From: Mycolicibacter sinensis
GTDB lineage: Bacteria; Actinomycetota; Actinomycetes; Mycobacteriales; Mycobacteriaceae
Length of the DNA stretch: 64,000 nt
Direction of reading: 5' to 3'
Assembly: GCF_001667375.1 (NCBI RefSeq)
Contig: NZ_LZIN01000083.1
Location: 25,612 to 89,611, forward strand
Within the stretch, counting starts at the first letter, position 1. Every line of letters begins with the position of its first letter. The notes under the pieces were generated by a model. That model did not search any database. It saw nothing but the letters and a program-made list of their open reading frames with translations, and was not told the origin of the DNA. The position numbers and the translations under genes are program-made. This document shows, piece after piece, positions 9,617-19,193 of this stretch.

Positions 9617-11392
9617 GTGACCTACGACCTGATCATTCGCAACGGCCTGTGGTTCGACGGCCTGGGCAACGCCCCGCAGGTCCGCACCCTGGGCATCCGC
9701 GACGGCGTCGTCGCCGACATCGTCACGGCGGAGCTCGACGACACGGACTGCCCGGACGTCATCGATGCCGCCGGCAAATGGGTGGTGCCCGGCTTCATCG
9801 ACGTGCACACCCACTACGACGCCGAGGTGCTGCTGGACCCGGGGCTACGCGAATCGGTGCGCCATGGCGTCACCACGGTGCTGCTGGGCAACTGCTCGCT
9901 GTCGACGGTGTACGCCGAATCCGAGGACGCCGCCGACCTGTTCAGCCGGGTCGAGGCGGTCCCGCGCAAATTCGTGCTGGAGGCGTTGCAGTCCAAGAAG
10001 ACCTGGTCCACCCCTGCCGAGTACGTGCACGCCCTCGAGGAGTTGCCGCTCGGGCCCAACATCAGCTCCATGCTCGGCCACTCGGACCTGCGGACCGCGG
10101 TACTCGGCCTGGACCGCGCCACCACCGACGGCATCGTCCCGTCCGACGCCGAGCTGGAGAAGATGGCCGAGCTGCTCGATGCGGGCCTCGATGCCGGACT
10201 GCTGGGCATGTCCGGGATGGACGCCCCCATCGACAAGCTCGACGGCGACAGGTTCCGGTCCCGGGCGCTGCCGTCAACGTTCGCCACCTGGCGGGAGCGT
10301 CGGCGGTTGATCAAGGTGCTGCGCAAGCGCGGCCGGATGCTGCAGAGCGCGCCCGACGTCCGAAACCCGTTGACGGCGTTGAACTTCTTCCTGACCAGCA
10401 GCGGCATATTCGGCCGGCGGCGCGGGGTTCGGATGAGCCTGCTGGTCTCTGCGGACGCCAAGTCGGCGCCGGGCGCGGTCCGGGTCTTCGGCCCCGGTGC
10501 TCGGCTGCTCAACGCCGTGCTCGGCTCCAGCGTGCGGTTCCAGCACCTGCCGGTGCCGTTCGAGTTGTACTCCGATGGAATCGATCTGCCGGTGTTCGAG
10601 GAGTTCGGCGCGGGAACCGCCGCCCTGCATCTGCGCGACCAGCTGGAACGCAACGCGCTGCTGGCCGACACCGAGTACCGGCGCCGGTTTCGCAAGGCCT
10701 TCGACCGCAAAAAGCTGGGCCCGTCCTTGTGGCACCGCGACTTCCACGACGCGGTGATCGTCGAATGTCCGGATGTCGGCCTGATCGGCAAGAGCTTCGG
10801 GCAGATCGCCGAAGAGCGCGGGCTACACCCGCTGGACGCGTTCCTCGATGTGTTGGTCGAGAACGGCGAACGCAACGTGCGCTGGACCACGATCGTCGCC
10901 AACCACCGGCCCAAGCAGCTGGACAAGCTGGCCAACGAACCGGTGATCCACATGGGGTTCTCCGACGCCGGAGCGCACCTGCGCAACATGGCCTTCTACA
11001 ACTTCTCGCTGCGCCTGCTCAAGCGCGTCCGCGACGCCGAGGCGGCCGGGCAACCATTCATGAGCATCGAACGGGCGGTCTACCGGCTGACGTCCGAAGT
11101 CGCCGACTGGTTCGGTTTCGACGCCGGCACGCTGCGTCAAGGCGACCGAGCGGACTTCGTGGTGATCGACCCGGCAGGTCTGACCGACGCCGTGGACGGC
11201 TACCACGAAGAGAAGGTGCCGTTCTACGGCGGGCTTTCCCGGATGGTCAACCGCAACGACGACGCGGTGGTGGCGACCGGGGTGGGCGGCACGGTGGTGT
11301 TCCGCAACGGGCAGTTCCGCGACGGCTACGGCACGACGGCGAAGTCCGGACGCTTCCTGCGCGCCGGATCGCGTGCGCTGCAACCGGTGTAG
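9617..11392 (+). CDS. N-acyl-D-amino-acid deacylase family amidohydrolase
   Basis: This 591-residue metal-dependent hydrolase of the D-aminoacylase branch of the amidohydrolase superfamily would release D-amino acids or related amides. Seen: an N-terminal beta-sandwich (DLIIRNGLWFDG), the metal-binding HTHYDAEV motif near residue 60, NCSLS, and the catalytic-type Asp in SDAGAHLRNMAFYN. The C-terminus (FVVIDPAGL, GTVVFRNG) closes the sandwich. GTG at 9617 is chosen because GAGGAG lies 7 bases upstream; the frame also starts at 9602. A TetR gene follows 3 bases after the stop, so the pair is probably one regulated unit. Substrate unknown. Confidence 0.85.
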   Translation: MTYDLIIRNGLWFDGLGNAPQVRTLGIRDGVVADIVTAELDDTDCPDVIDAAGKWVVPGFIDVHTHYDAEVLLDPGLRESVRHGVTTVLLGNCSLSTVYAESEDAADLFSRVEAVPRKFVLEALQSKKTWSTPAEYVHALEELPLGPNISSMLGHSDLRTAVLGLDRATTDGIVPSDAELEKMAELLDAGLDAGLLGMSGMDAPIDKLDGDRFRSRALPSTFATWRERRRLIKVLRKRGRMLQSAPDVRNPLTALNFFLTSSGIFGRRRGVRMSLLVSADAKSAPGAVRVFGPGARLLNAVLGSSVRFQHLPVPFELYSDGIDLPVFEEFGAGTAALHLRDQLERNALLADTEYRRRFRKAFDRKKLGPSLWHRDFHDAVIVECPDVGLIGKSFGQIAEERGLHPLDAFLDVLVENGERNVRWTTIVANHRPKQLDKLANEPVIHMGFSDAGAHLRNMAFYNFSLRLLKRVRDAEAAGQPFMSIERAVYRLTSEVADWFGFDAGTLRQGDRADFVVIDPAGLTDAVDGYHEEKVPFYGGLSRMVNRNDDAVVATGVGGTVVFRNGQFRDGYGTTAKSGRFLRAGSRALQPV

Positions 11393-11395
11393 ATC

Positions 11396-11983
11396 ATGGC
11401 GCGAACCCAGCAGGAACGCCGTGCGGCCACGGTCGCCGCGCTACTCGACGCCAGCATCGCCACCATCGCCGAGATCGGCTACGCCCGGGCATCGGCCAAG
11501 GTGATCGCCAAGCGGGCGAACGTCTCCGACGGAGCGTTGTTCCGCCACTTCGAGACCATGGGCGACTTCATGGCCGCCACCGCGCAGGAAGTCCTGCGCC
11601 GTCAACTGGAGCGGTTCGGCAAGCAGGTCGCCGAGATCCCGGCGGAGGTGCCGGCGCTGGAAGCGGTGCTGACGGTGCTGCGCGACCTGACCGCCAACTC
11701 AACCAACGCGGTGGTCTACGAACTGTTGATCGCCGCGCGCACCGACGACAAGCTGCGAGCCTCGCTGTCTGATGTCCTGGCCGAATACAGTGCCAAGATC
11801 TGCGAGGCCGCGCGGGTACTGCCCGGGGCGGAAGCGTTTCCGCCGGAACTCTTTCCGAACCTGGTGGCGCTACTCACCAACACCTTTGACGGCGCCGCGA
11901 TCGTGCGCGCCGTTCTGCCGCAGCCGGAGATCGAGGCGAATCGGATTCCGCTGCTGCTGAAGCTGCTAGATGGCGGTATCTGA
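11396..11983 (+). CDS. TetR-family regulator
   Basis: A 195-residue one-component regulator. The N-terminal helix-turn-helix is clear (TIAEIGYARASAKVIAKRA followed by VSDGALFRHFETMGDF, residues ~24-60). The C-terminal ligand domain is unremarkable. It follows the aminoacylase by 3 bases, so it most likely represses its own operon through the half-sites at 9577-9606. Its 3' end overlaps the converging esterase gene by 18 bases. Confidence 0.88.
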   Translation: MARTQQERRAATVAALLDASIATIAEIGYARASAKVIAKRANVSDGALFRHFETMGDFMAATAQEVLRRQLERFGKQVAEIPAEVPALEAVLTVLRDLTANSTNAVVYELLIAARTDDKLRASLSDVLAEYSAKICEAARVLPGAEAFPPELFPNLVALLTNTFDGAAIVRAVLPQPEIEANRIPLLLKLLDGGI

Positions 11984-13000
11984 GCGCTTAGAGTCGACGT
12001 TCGGCGGCGCGGCAGGCATCACGTGGTCGACGAAGTGCGCGATCTCGGCGACCGCACGGCGCGCGTCCGGGTTGAAGTCGAAGGTCAGCTGGAACATGTG
12101 CAAGGCGCGGTCCCAGACCTGAACCCAGTTCGGCACCCCTGCGGCGGTGAGCTTGTCGGCCAGCACGAAGGTGTCGTTGCGCAGCATCTCATTGTTGGCG
12201 ACCTGCAGCAGGAACGGCCCCAGGCCGCGCAGCTCCGACTCGGGGGGCATCACCGGCAGCTCGCGGGTGCCGTTCACGGTGGCGAACACCCGGTAGATGA
12301 ACATGAACGCCATGAGCGGGAAGAACGGATCGCGGTGGGAACGCGCGGCCTGGCGTTTGATCTCCATGTCCGACGACGTCAGCGCCGACATCAACACCTG
12401 ACCGGCGGGCACCGGAAGTCCGGCATCACGCGCCGTCAGCGCGGTGGTCACTGCCATCAGCCCACCGGCCGAATCACCCGCCATCACAATGCGATCCGCG
12501 CTGTACCCGGCGTCCAACACATGCTGATATGCGCACATGCCGTCGGAGATGGCCTCGTCGACGCCGGCCAGTGGCGCCAGGCGGTAACCGACATTGAACA
12601 CCTTCGCGCCGGTGGCTTCCGAGAGCTTGCTGGCAAAGCGACGGTGCGAATTGAGGCCCAACGTCACCAGCGCCGAACCGTGGAAGTAGACGATCACCCG
12701 GTCGGAGCCGCGGGCGGCAGGGGCCACCACCCACTCCGCCGGACAGTCGGTCAGCCGCTCTTTGGCCACCTCGGTGCCCGGCAACGCCCGGATGTAGCGC
12801 ATCGGCAGGTCGATGAGGTCCAGGCGCGCCCGCTGCAGTGCGGCGGGCCAGAAACGGTTGACGATCATGCCGATGATCGTCAGCACGGCGATCGAAGTGC
12901 GCAGGAAGATCGCCGCGCCCACCGCCAGCAGCCGGGCCTGCCAGGAGGCCGGACCGAAATACGCCTGCGCCGGTCGATCGCGCCATTCCGGGGAGTTCAC
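11966..13000 (-). CDS. Alpha/beta hydrolase, hormone-sensitive-lipase-like esterase
   Basis: This 344-residue protein has an N-terminal hydrophobic segment (AVGAAIFLRTSIAVLTIIGMIV, residues ~27-48) that probably anchors it in the membrane. The hydrolase domain follows, with oxyanion motif YFHGSAL in place of the usual HGGG, nucleophile elbow GDSAGG, and a C-terminal His in RALHMFQ. These match the Lip-type (HSL) carboxylesterases of mycobacteria. GTG at 13000 starts it. The altered oxyanion motif may change activity. Convergent with the TetR gene; no partner upstream. Confidence 0.85.
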   Translation of the reverse strand: MNSPEWRDRPAQAYFGPASWQARLLAVGAAIFLRTSIAVLTIIGMIVNRFWPAALQRARLDLIDLPMRYIRALPGTEVAKERLTDCPAEWVVAPAARGSDRVIVYFHGSALVTLGLNSHRRFASKLSEATGAKVFNVGYRLAPLAGVDEAISDGMCAYQHVLDAGYSADRIVMAGDSAGGLMAVTTALTARDAGLPVPAGQVLMSALTSSDMEIKRQAARSHRDPFFPLMAFMFIYRVFATVNGTRELPVMPPESELRGLGPFLLQVANNEMLRNDTFVLADKLTAAGVPNWVQVWDRALHMFQLTFDFNPDARRAVAEIAHFVDHVMPAAPPNVDSKRSDTAI

Positions 13001-13079
13001 AGTACCCAGGGTATCGGGTATCTACCGGTCGGATGAAGTGGGACGCCGTGACGGACTACCGCGCCCGCCGTAGTTTGGA

Positions 13080-14483
13080 GTGGTGACCGCGCTGAACACC
13101 CCGCACGATCTGCCCACCACCCTCGGCGAGCTGCGAGCCGCCGGCCACCGGGAAAGGGGGGTCAAGCAGGAGATCGCCGAGAACCTGCTGGCCCGCCTCG
13201 CCGACGGTGAGGACCAGGCCACCCTGTGGCCCGGCATCTTCGGTTTCGAGGACACCGTGATACCGCAGCTGGAGCGGGCGCTGATCGCCGGCCATGACAT
13301 CGTGCTGCTCGGCGAGCGCGGCCAGGGCAAGACCCGGCTGCTGCGGGCGTTGACCGGGCTGCTCGACGAGTGGACGCCGGTGATCGCCGGCGCCGAGCTC
13401 GGTGAGCACCCCTATTCGCCGATCACTCCCGAGTCGATTCGGCGGGCCGCCGAGCTCGGCGACAACCTGCCGGTGGCCTGGCGGCACCGCAGCGAGCGCT
13501 ACACCGAGAAACTCGCCACCCCCGACACCTCGGTGGCCGACCTGGTCGGCGACATCGACCCGATCAAGGTCGCCGAGGGCCGCAGCCTGGGCGACCCCGA
13601 GACCATGGCCTACGGCCTGGTCCCGCGCGCGCATCGCGGCGTCGTCGCCGTCAATGAACTGCCCGACCTGGCCGAGCGCATCCAGGTGGCGATGCTCAAC
13701 GTGATGGAGGAGCGCGATATCCAGGTGCGCGGCTACACGCTGCGGCTGCCGCTGGACGTACTGGTGGTGGCCAGCGCCAACCCGGAGGATTACACCAACC
13801 GCGGCCGCATCATCACCCCGCTCAAGGACCGGTTCGGCGCGGAGATCCGCACCCACTATCCGCTGGAACTCGACGCGGAGATCGCCGTGATCGCCCAGGA
13901 GGCCCATCTGGGTGCGCAGGTGCCCGACTACCTGCTGGGGGTGCTGGCCCGGTTCGCCCGCTACCTGCGCGAGTCGCGGTCGGTGGATCAGCGCTCCGGT
14001 GTCTCGGCGCGGTTCGCGATCGCGGCCGCGGAGACGGTGGCGGCCTCGGCTCGGCACCGCGGCGCGGTGCTGGGCGAGACCGATCCGGTGGCCCGGGTGG
14101 TCGATCTGGGCACCATCGTCGACGTGCTGCGCGGCAAGCTGGAATTCGAATCCGGCGAAGAGGGCCGTGAACAGGCGGTGCTGGAACACCTGCTGCGGCG
14201 GGCCACCGCCGACACCGCATCGCGGGTGCTGGGCGGGATCGACGTCGGGCCGCTGGTGTCGGCGGTTGAGCAGGGCGCGGCGGTGACCACCGGGGAGCGG
14301 GTGTCGGCCAAAGCGGTGCTGACGGCGCTGCCGGATCTGCCGGTCATCGACGCCGTCGCGCAACGCCTGGGTGCGGAATCTGAGGGCGAACGCGCTGCGG
14401 CGCTCGAATTGGCCTTGGAAGCACTGTATTTGGCCAAGCGCATCGACAAGACCACCGATGAGGGCGAAACCGTCTATGGCTAG
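13080..14483 (+). CDS. MoxR/magnesium-chelatase ChlI-like AAA+ ATPase (Rv0958 type)
   Basis: A 467-residue AAA+ ATPase. Walker A is GERGQGKTR (residues ~80-88), Walker B-like VVAVNELPDL, sensor region VVASANPEDYTNRGRI. Such ATPases act with VWA-domain partners as metal-insertion or protein-remodelling machines; chlorophyll synthesis is not expected here. The downstream VWA gene overlaps by 8 bases, which strongly supports a two-subunit complex. GTG at 13080 or the next codon at 13083 could be the start. Confidence 0.87.
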   Translation: MVTALNTPHDLPTTLGELRAAGHRERGVKQEIAENLLARLADGEDQATLWPGIFGFEDTVIPQLERALIAGHDIVLLGERGQGKTRLLRALTGLLDEWTPVIAGAELGEHPYSPITPESIRRAAELGDNLPVAWRHRSERYTEKLATPDTSVADLVGDIDPIKVAEGRSLGDPETMAYGLVPRAHRGVVAVNELPDLAERIQVAMLNVMEERDIQVRGYTLRLPLDVLVVASANPEDYTNRGRIITPLKDRFGAEIRTHYPLELDAEIAVIAQEAHLGAQVPDYLLGVLARFARYLRESRSVDQRSGVSARFAIAAAETVAASARHRGAVLGETDPVARVVDLGTIVDVLRGKLEFESGEEGREQAVLEHLLRRATADTASRVLGGIDVGPLVSAVEQGAAVTTGERVSAKAVLTALPDLPVIDAVAQRLGAESEGERAAALELALEALYLAKRIDKTTDEGETVYG

Positions 14484-16464
14484 AAGTCACGGCTCGCGGT
14501 ATTCGGCCTACACCGGTGGGCCGGATCCGCTAGCGCCGCCAGTCGACCTGGCCGAGGCGCTGGAGGAGATCGGTCGCGACGTGATGGAGGGGACGTCGCC
14601 GCGCCGGGCCCTGCAGGAGTTGCTACGCCGCGGCACCAAGACCATGACCGGAGCGGACCGGTTGGCCGCCGAGGCGCACCGGCGTCGCCGGGAACTGTTG
14701 CGCCGCAACAATTTGGACGGCACGCTGGCCGAGGTCAAGAAGCTGCTCGACGAGGCGGTGCTGGCGGAACGCAAAGAGTTGGCCCGCGCGCTCGACGACG
14801 ACGCCCGGTTCGCCGAGATGCAGATCGAGGCGTTGTCGCCGTCACCGGCCAAGGCGGTGCAGGAGCTGGCGGACTACAACTGGCGCAGCGCCGAAGCCCG
14901 GGAGTCCTACGAGAAGATCAAGGACCTGCTCGGCCGCGAGATGCTCGACCAGCGCTTCGCCGGCATGAAGCAGGCGCTGGAGGGCGCCACCGACGAAGAC
15001 CGGCAACGGGTCAGCGACATGCTCGACGACCTTAACGATCTGTTGGACAAGCATGCCCAGGGAGAAGACACTGACGATGATTTCCGGCAGTTCATGGATA
15101 AGCACGGCGAGTTCTTCCCGGAGAACCCGCGCAATGTCGAGGAGTTGCTCGACTCGCTGGCCAAGCGGGCCGCCGCTGCGCAGCGCTTCCGCAACAGCTT
15201 GAGCGCCGAACAGCGTGCCGAGCTGGATGCGTTGGCAGAGCAGGCATTCGGTTCGCCCGCGCTGCAGCAGGCGCTGGGCCGCCTGGACGCGCACCTGCAG
15301 GCGGCCCGGCCGGGGGAGGACTGGACCGGCTCGGCGGAGTTCTCCGGCAACAACCCGCTCGGGATGGGCGAAGGCGCCCAGGCCTTGAGTGACATCGCCG
15401 AACTCGAGCAGCTGGGCGAGCAGCTGTCGCAGGCCTACCCCGGTGCCAGCATGGACGACGTCGACCTGGACGCGCTGGCCCGCCAGCTCGGCGACCGGGC
15501 CGCCATCGATGCGAAGACCCTCGCCGAGCTGGAACGCGCACTGCTCAACCAGGGGTTTCTGGACCGCAGCTCCGACGGGCAGTGGCGGCTATCGCCCAAG
15601 GCGATGCGCCGGCTCGGCGAGACGGCGCTGCGCGATGTGGTGCGCCAACTTTCGGGGCGCCGCGGCGAACGCGACCACCGTCGGGCCGGCGCGGCCGGCG
15701 AACTGACCGGGGCGACGCGGCCCTGGCAGTTCGGCGACACCGAACCGTGGAACGTCACCCGCACCCTGACCAACGCGGTGCTGCGGCAAGTCGCCGAACC
15801 GGGCACCCCCGCCACCCGCGGCCGGCTGTCGATCAGCGTCGACGACGTCGAGGTGTCGGAGACCGAGACCCGCACCCAATCCGCCGTCGCACTGTTGGTG
15901 GACACTTCGTTCTCGATGGTGATGGACAACCGCTGGCTGCCGATGAAACGCACCGCGCTGGCGTTGAACCATCTGATCAGCACCCGGTTTCGCTCGGATG
16001 CGTTGCAGATCATCGCTTTTGGGCGCTACGCCCGCACCGTCACCGCCGCCGAGCTGACCGGGTTGGAAGGCGTCTACGAGCAGGGCACCAACCTGCATCA
16101 TGCGCTGGCCCTGGCCGGCCGGCATCTGCGCCGGCATCCCAACGCCCAGCCGGTGGTGCTGGTGGTCACCGACGGGGAACCGACCGCCCACCTGGAGGAT
16201 TTCGACGGCGCCGGCACCCAGGGCCCATCGGTGTTCTTCGATTACCCGCCGCACCCGCGGACCATTGCCCACACCGTCAAGGGGTTCGATGACGTGGCCC
16301 GGCTCGGCGCACAGGTGACGATCTTCCGGCTCGGCGACGACCCCGGGCTGGCCCGGTTCATCGACCAGGTGGCGCGCCGGGTCGCGGGCCGGGTCGTGGT
16401 GCCCGAACTCGACGGCCTGGGCGCCGCGGTGGTCGGGGACTACCTCAGATCGCGACGCCGCTGA
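14476..16464 (+). CDS. VWA-domain partner of the ChlI-like ATPase (Rv0959 type)
   Basis: This 662-residue protein has a long helical N-terminal half (repeated LDELAE-type heptads, residues ~20-350) and a C-terminal von Willebrand A domain. The MIDAS motif is complete: DTSFS in ALLVDTSFSMVMDN, a Thr in YEQGTNLHH, and an Asp in VVTDGEPTAH. It forms the expected adaptor to the ATPase encoded just upstream, overlapping it by 8 bases. ATG at 14476 is chosen because the frame further upstream lies inside the ATPase gene. Cellular target unknown. Confidence 0.87.
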   Translation: MARSHGSRYSAYTGGPDPLAPPVDLAEALEEIGRDVMEGTSPRRALQELLRRGTKTMTGADRLAAEAHRRRRELLRRNNLDGTLAEVKKLLDEAVLAERKELARALDDDARFAEMQIEALSPSPAKAVQELADYNWRSAEARESYEKIKDLLGREMLDQRFAGMKQALEGATDEDRQRVSDMLDDLNDLLDKHAQGEDTDDDFRQFMDKHGEFFPENPRNVEELLDSLAKRAAAAQRFRNSLSAEQRAELDALAEQAFGSPALQQALGRLDAHLQAARPGEDWTGSAEFSGNNPLGMGEGAQALSDIAELEQLGEQLSQAYPGASMDDVDLDALARQLGDRAAIDAKTLAELERALLNQGFLDRSSDGQWRLSPKAMRRLGETALRDVVRQLSGRRGERDHRRAGAAGELTGATRPWQFGDTEPWNVTRTLTNAVLRQVAEPGTPATRGRLSISVDDVEVSETETRTQSAVALLVDTSFSMVMDNRWLPMKRTALALNHLISTRFRSDALQIIAFGRYARTVTAAELTGLEGVYEQGTNLHHALALAGRHLRRHPNAQPVVLVVTDGEPTAHLEDFDGAGTQGPSVFFDYPPHPRTIAHTVKGFDDVARLGAQVTIFRLGDDPGLARFIDQVARRVAGRVVVPELDGLGAAVVGDYLRSRRR

Positions 16465-16467
16465 TCC

Positions 16468-17835
16468 TTATCGGGACAGCAGCCGCTGCTTCTGTTCGGC
16501 GAACTCCGCTTCGGTCAGATAGCCGGCGTCGTGGAGTTGACCGAGTTCGCGGATTCCGGCCGCCAGTTCGATGACCGAGATCGCCGGCGATTGCGCGGCC
16601 GGCGCCGCAGCTTGCGCGGGTGCCTCCGAAGACTGCGCCGGCGATTTGGACTCGGCAGCCGGCGTCGGCGTGCCCTGCTGGCCGCGGTTCTGATTGACGG
16701 CGCCGGCCAGCGCACTGCCCCCCATGCCTGCCAGGGCCATCTGGCCGAACGCCGTTCCCAGCCCGGCCGGCGAGGGGCCGGCGGCACTGCTGAGCGGCGT
16801 CGAGAAACTGGCGTGGCGGATCTCCGGGGCTGCCTCAACCCAATTCGGCGGCACCGACAGCGCGCCGAGCGGGAAGGACTGACCGACTTTCACCGACTCG
16901 TGCGGCACCCGAAGGTTCTCGGTCGACGGCACCTGCGTCTCCGCTCCCAACTGGCTCAGGGCATCCAGAATGTTGATCTGGCCCCCGTGCAGCAGATCCT
17001 GGGTGTCGAAGATCTCGCGGGAGTCCATCTCCGCAAAGTACATTGCGGCGCCGGCCAGATAGACACCGACGATCGAGAGCGGCAGGGCGATGCCGATGCC
17101 CACCTCGTCGGCCGCAACGCCCAGCCACTCGAAGAACCCGGTCGGTATATCGGCCTGCGCCGGCAGGACCGACAACGGCGACGCGGCTTCCGACGAACCC
17201 GGCGCCGACGACAACCCGGAGGGCAGCTGCGACGGCAGGCTCTGTGCCATGTTGCCCGCGGAGTTGGCTCCGGCCGCCCCGGTGGCATCCTGGCCCAGCG
17301 GCCCGGCCGGGTTCGCGGTCTGTGGCGGCTGCTGGAACGGCTCCAATGCGGTGGCGCTCTTCGACAACGACGCGTAGCCGTACATGGCTGTCGCGTCCTG
17401 GGCCCACATTTCGGCGTATTGGGCTTCGTTGGCCGCGATCGCTGCCGCGTTCTGGCCCAAGATGTTGGTGGCCAGCAGCGTCATCAACGCCGCCCGGTTG
17501 GCCGCGATCACCGGCGGGGGCACCACCGTGGCGAATGTCGCTTCGTAGGCGGCTACGGCCGCCTTGACCTGCATGCCGGTCTTCTCCGCCTGGGCGGAGG
17601 TGGCGTTCAACCACGACACGAACGGGGTGATCGAGGTCGCCATCGCTGTCGACGAGGGCCCCAACCATGGCCCGCTCGTCAGCTCGGAAACCACCGACGC
17701 ATAAGCGGTCGCCGCCAGATGAAGTTCGGCGGCGAGCCCGTCCCAGGCCGTGGCAGCCGAAATCATCGGACCCGGGCCGGCGCCGGTGTACATCATGCCG
17801 GAGATGACTTCCGGTGGTAACGCCGCGAAATCCAT
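16468..17835 (-). CDS. PPE family protein (PPE-SVP type) with C-terminal SHOCT domain
   Basis: This 455-residue PPE protein begins [10 protein letters not shown] and has the ~165-residue helical PPE domain with a WLG (WxG) turn in [10 protein letters not shown] Pro/Ala/Ser-rich middle follows, with the SVP-subfamily motif [15 protein letters not shown] near residue 330. Unusually, the last ~34 residues ([20 protein letters not shown] onward) form a SHOCT domain. PPE-SVP proteins are usually exported by ESX-5 with a PE partner, but no PE gene is next to it. It is convergent with the VWA gene (3-base gap) and divergent from the histidine kinase. Confidence 0.92.
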   Translation of the reverse strand: MDFAALPPEVISGMMYTGAGPGPMISAATAWDGLAAELHLAATAYASVVSELTSGPWLGPSSTAMATSITPFVSWLNATSAQAEKTGMQVKAAVAAYEATFATVVPPPVIAANRAALMTLLATNILGQNAAAIAANEAQYAEMWAQDATAMYGYASLSKSATALEPFQQPPQTANPAGPLGQDATGAAGANSAGNMAQSLPSQLPSGLSSAPGSSEAASPLSVLPAQADIPTGFFEWLGVAADEVGIGIALPLSIVGVYLAGAAMYFAEMDSREIFDTQDLLHGGQINILDALSQLGAETQVPSTENLRVPHESVKVGQSFPLGALSVPPNWVEAAPEIRHASFSTPLSSAAGPSPAGLGTAFGQMALAGMGGSALAGAVNQNRGQQGTPTPAAESKSPAQSSEAPAQAAAPAAQSPAISVIELAAGIRELGQLHDAGYLTEAEFAEQKQRLLSR

Positions 17836-18176
17836 GTCTCAACCCCAGACGGCCTGCGGCACCGCGACCACGCTATTACCGGTGGCCGGTGGGTGCGCGC
17901 CGGTAATGCGGTTCATTGCAGGTGCATCCCTCCGGGTCTGGTTCGCTTGAGTTATCTGGGTTACTGTCGGTCTGATCTTGCGATCACTTCGCCCACCGCT
18001 TCTCTCGCGCACTCGCCACCCCGGGGTGGCATACGCGCCGTCAACGCTGACGCTGCGTGGGCGTAATTCCATTCTCCGAGCGGGAACCGCTCGCTCGCTA
18101 TGGTGTTTGACCCCCATTCGAGGGCCGCTGCGACCCGTATGGACAAGCACGCGATGCGAAGACGATGGTGGGGGGT
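17836..18176. other. Divergent intergenic region between PPE and histidine kinase
   Basis: This 341-base gap holds no credible gene. It contains two inverted repeats: ATTACCGG(17875-17882)/CCGGTAAT(17900-17907), 40 bases upstream of the PPE start, and the perfect 16-base palindrome GCCACCCCGGGGTGGC at 18015-18030. Promoters for both neighbours are expected here but I cannot place them with confidence. Confidence 0.6.
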
Positions 18177-19193
18177 ATGCACCGTTGGACAGCGGTCGCC
18201 GACAGGTTTCGGCGGCGAGCGCGAGCCCCTGCGCGTGGGCTTTTTCGCCGGGTCGTGCTGATCAACGGTCTGGTCTTCACCTTCGGCACGCTAGTGCTCG
18301 CCATGTCGCCGGCAACCGTTTCGGGCCCCGTTCGCGCGACCGAGATCCCGGTGCTGGCGGTAGGACTGGCGGTCGTGGTGGGGGCCAACGCACTGTTATT
18401 GCGGTCGAGTCTGGCGCCGTTGGAGCGGCTCGCCGCGGTGATGCGCCGAGTCGATCCGCGCCATCTCAGTGACCGGGCGGATGACCCCGGCGACGGCGAC
18501 CTGCACCACCTCATCGAATCCTTCAACGGCATGCTGGACCGGCTCGAAACCGAGCGGGCCTCCTCGAGTGCGTTGGCGCTGAATGTGCAGGAGAACGAGC
18601 GGCAGCGCATCGCCCGGGAGTTGCACGACCAAATCGGCCAGACCCTCACCGTCGCTCTGCTCACCCTCAAGCGGGCGGCCGACGCCGCCCCCGCGGAGAT
18701 CCGCGACGACCTCGGGGACGCCCAGGAAATCGTGCGCGCCAGCCTCGACGAGGTGCGCAGCATCGCCCGTCGGCTGCGCCCGGACGCGCTGGAAGACCTC
18801 GGCCTGCGCAGCGCCCTGCAGGCACTGTGCAACCAGTTCACCCAGGCGACCGGAATCGACGTCGTCAAGCAGATCGCCCCGCAAGCCGACCAGCTGACCC
18901 CGGACCTGAGCCTGGTCTGCTATCGCATCGCCCAGGAGAGCCTGACCAACATTGCCCGCCATTCCGGAGCGCAGAAGGCCTGGCTGGACCTGCACGTTAA
19001 CGCCGCCGGAGAGCTCACGTTGCGCATCGCCGACAACGGCAAGGGCGGGATCAGCGTTGAAGGTGCCGGAATCACCGGCATGCGCGAACGGGCCCTGCTG
19101 GTGCATGCCGCCTTGACGATCACCTCCCCGAGCAACGAGGGAACCGAAGTCCGGCTGGTGGTGCCGGCCGGACCGAGTGCGGCGGGCCGGTGA
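18177..19193 (+). CDS. NarL-type sensor histidine kinase
   Basis: This 338-residue kinase has two membrane helices (about residues 25-43 and 58-76) with only a 14-residue outside loop, so it probably senses within the membrane or cytosol. A HAMP-like linker follows, then a HisKA_3 domain with ARELHDQIGQTL (phospho-His 150) and a HATPase domain with N-box ITNIARHSGA-type sequence (SLTNIARHSG) and DNGKGG. ATG at 18177 has a GGTGGGGGGT stretch before it. The stop overlaps the regulator start by one base (TGATG), giving a classical pair. Confidence 0.9.
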   Translation: MHRWTAVADRFRRRARAPARGLFRRVVLINGLVFTFGTLVLAMSPATVSGPVRATEIPVLAVGLAVVVGANALLLRSSLAPLERLAAVMRRVDPRHLSDRADDPGDGDLHHLIESFNGMLDRLETERASSSALALNVQENERQRIARELHDQIGQTLTVALLTLKRAADAAPAEIRDDLGDAQEIVRASLDEVRSIARRLRPDALEDLGLRSALQALCNQFTQATGIDVVKQIAPQADQLTPDLSLVCYRIAQESLTNIARHSGAQKAWLDLHVNAAGELTLRIADNGKGGISVEGAGITGMRERALLVHAALTITSPSNEGTEVRLVVPAGPSAAGR

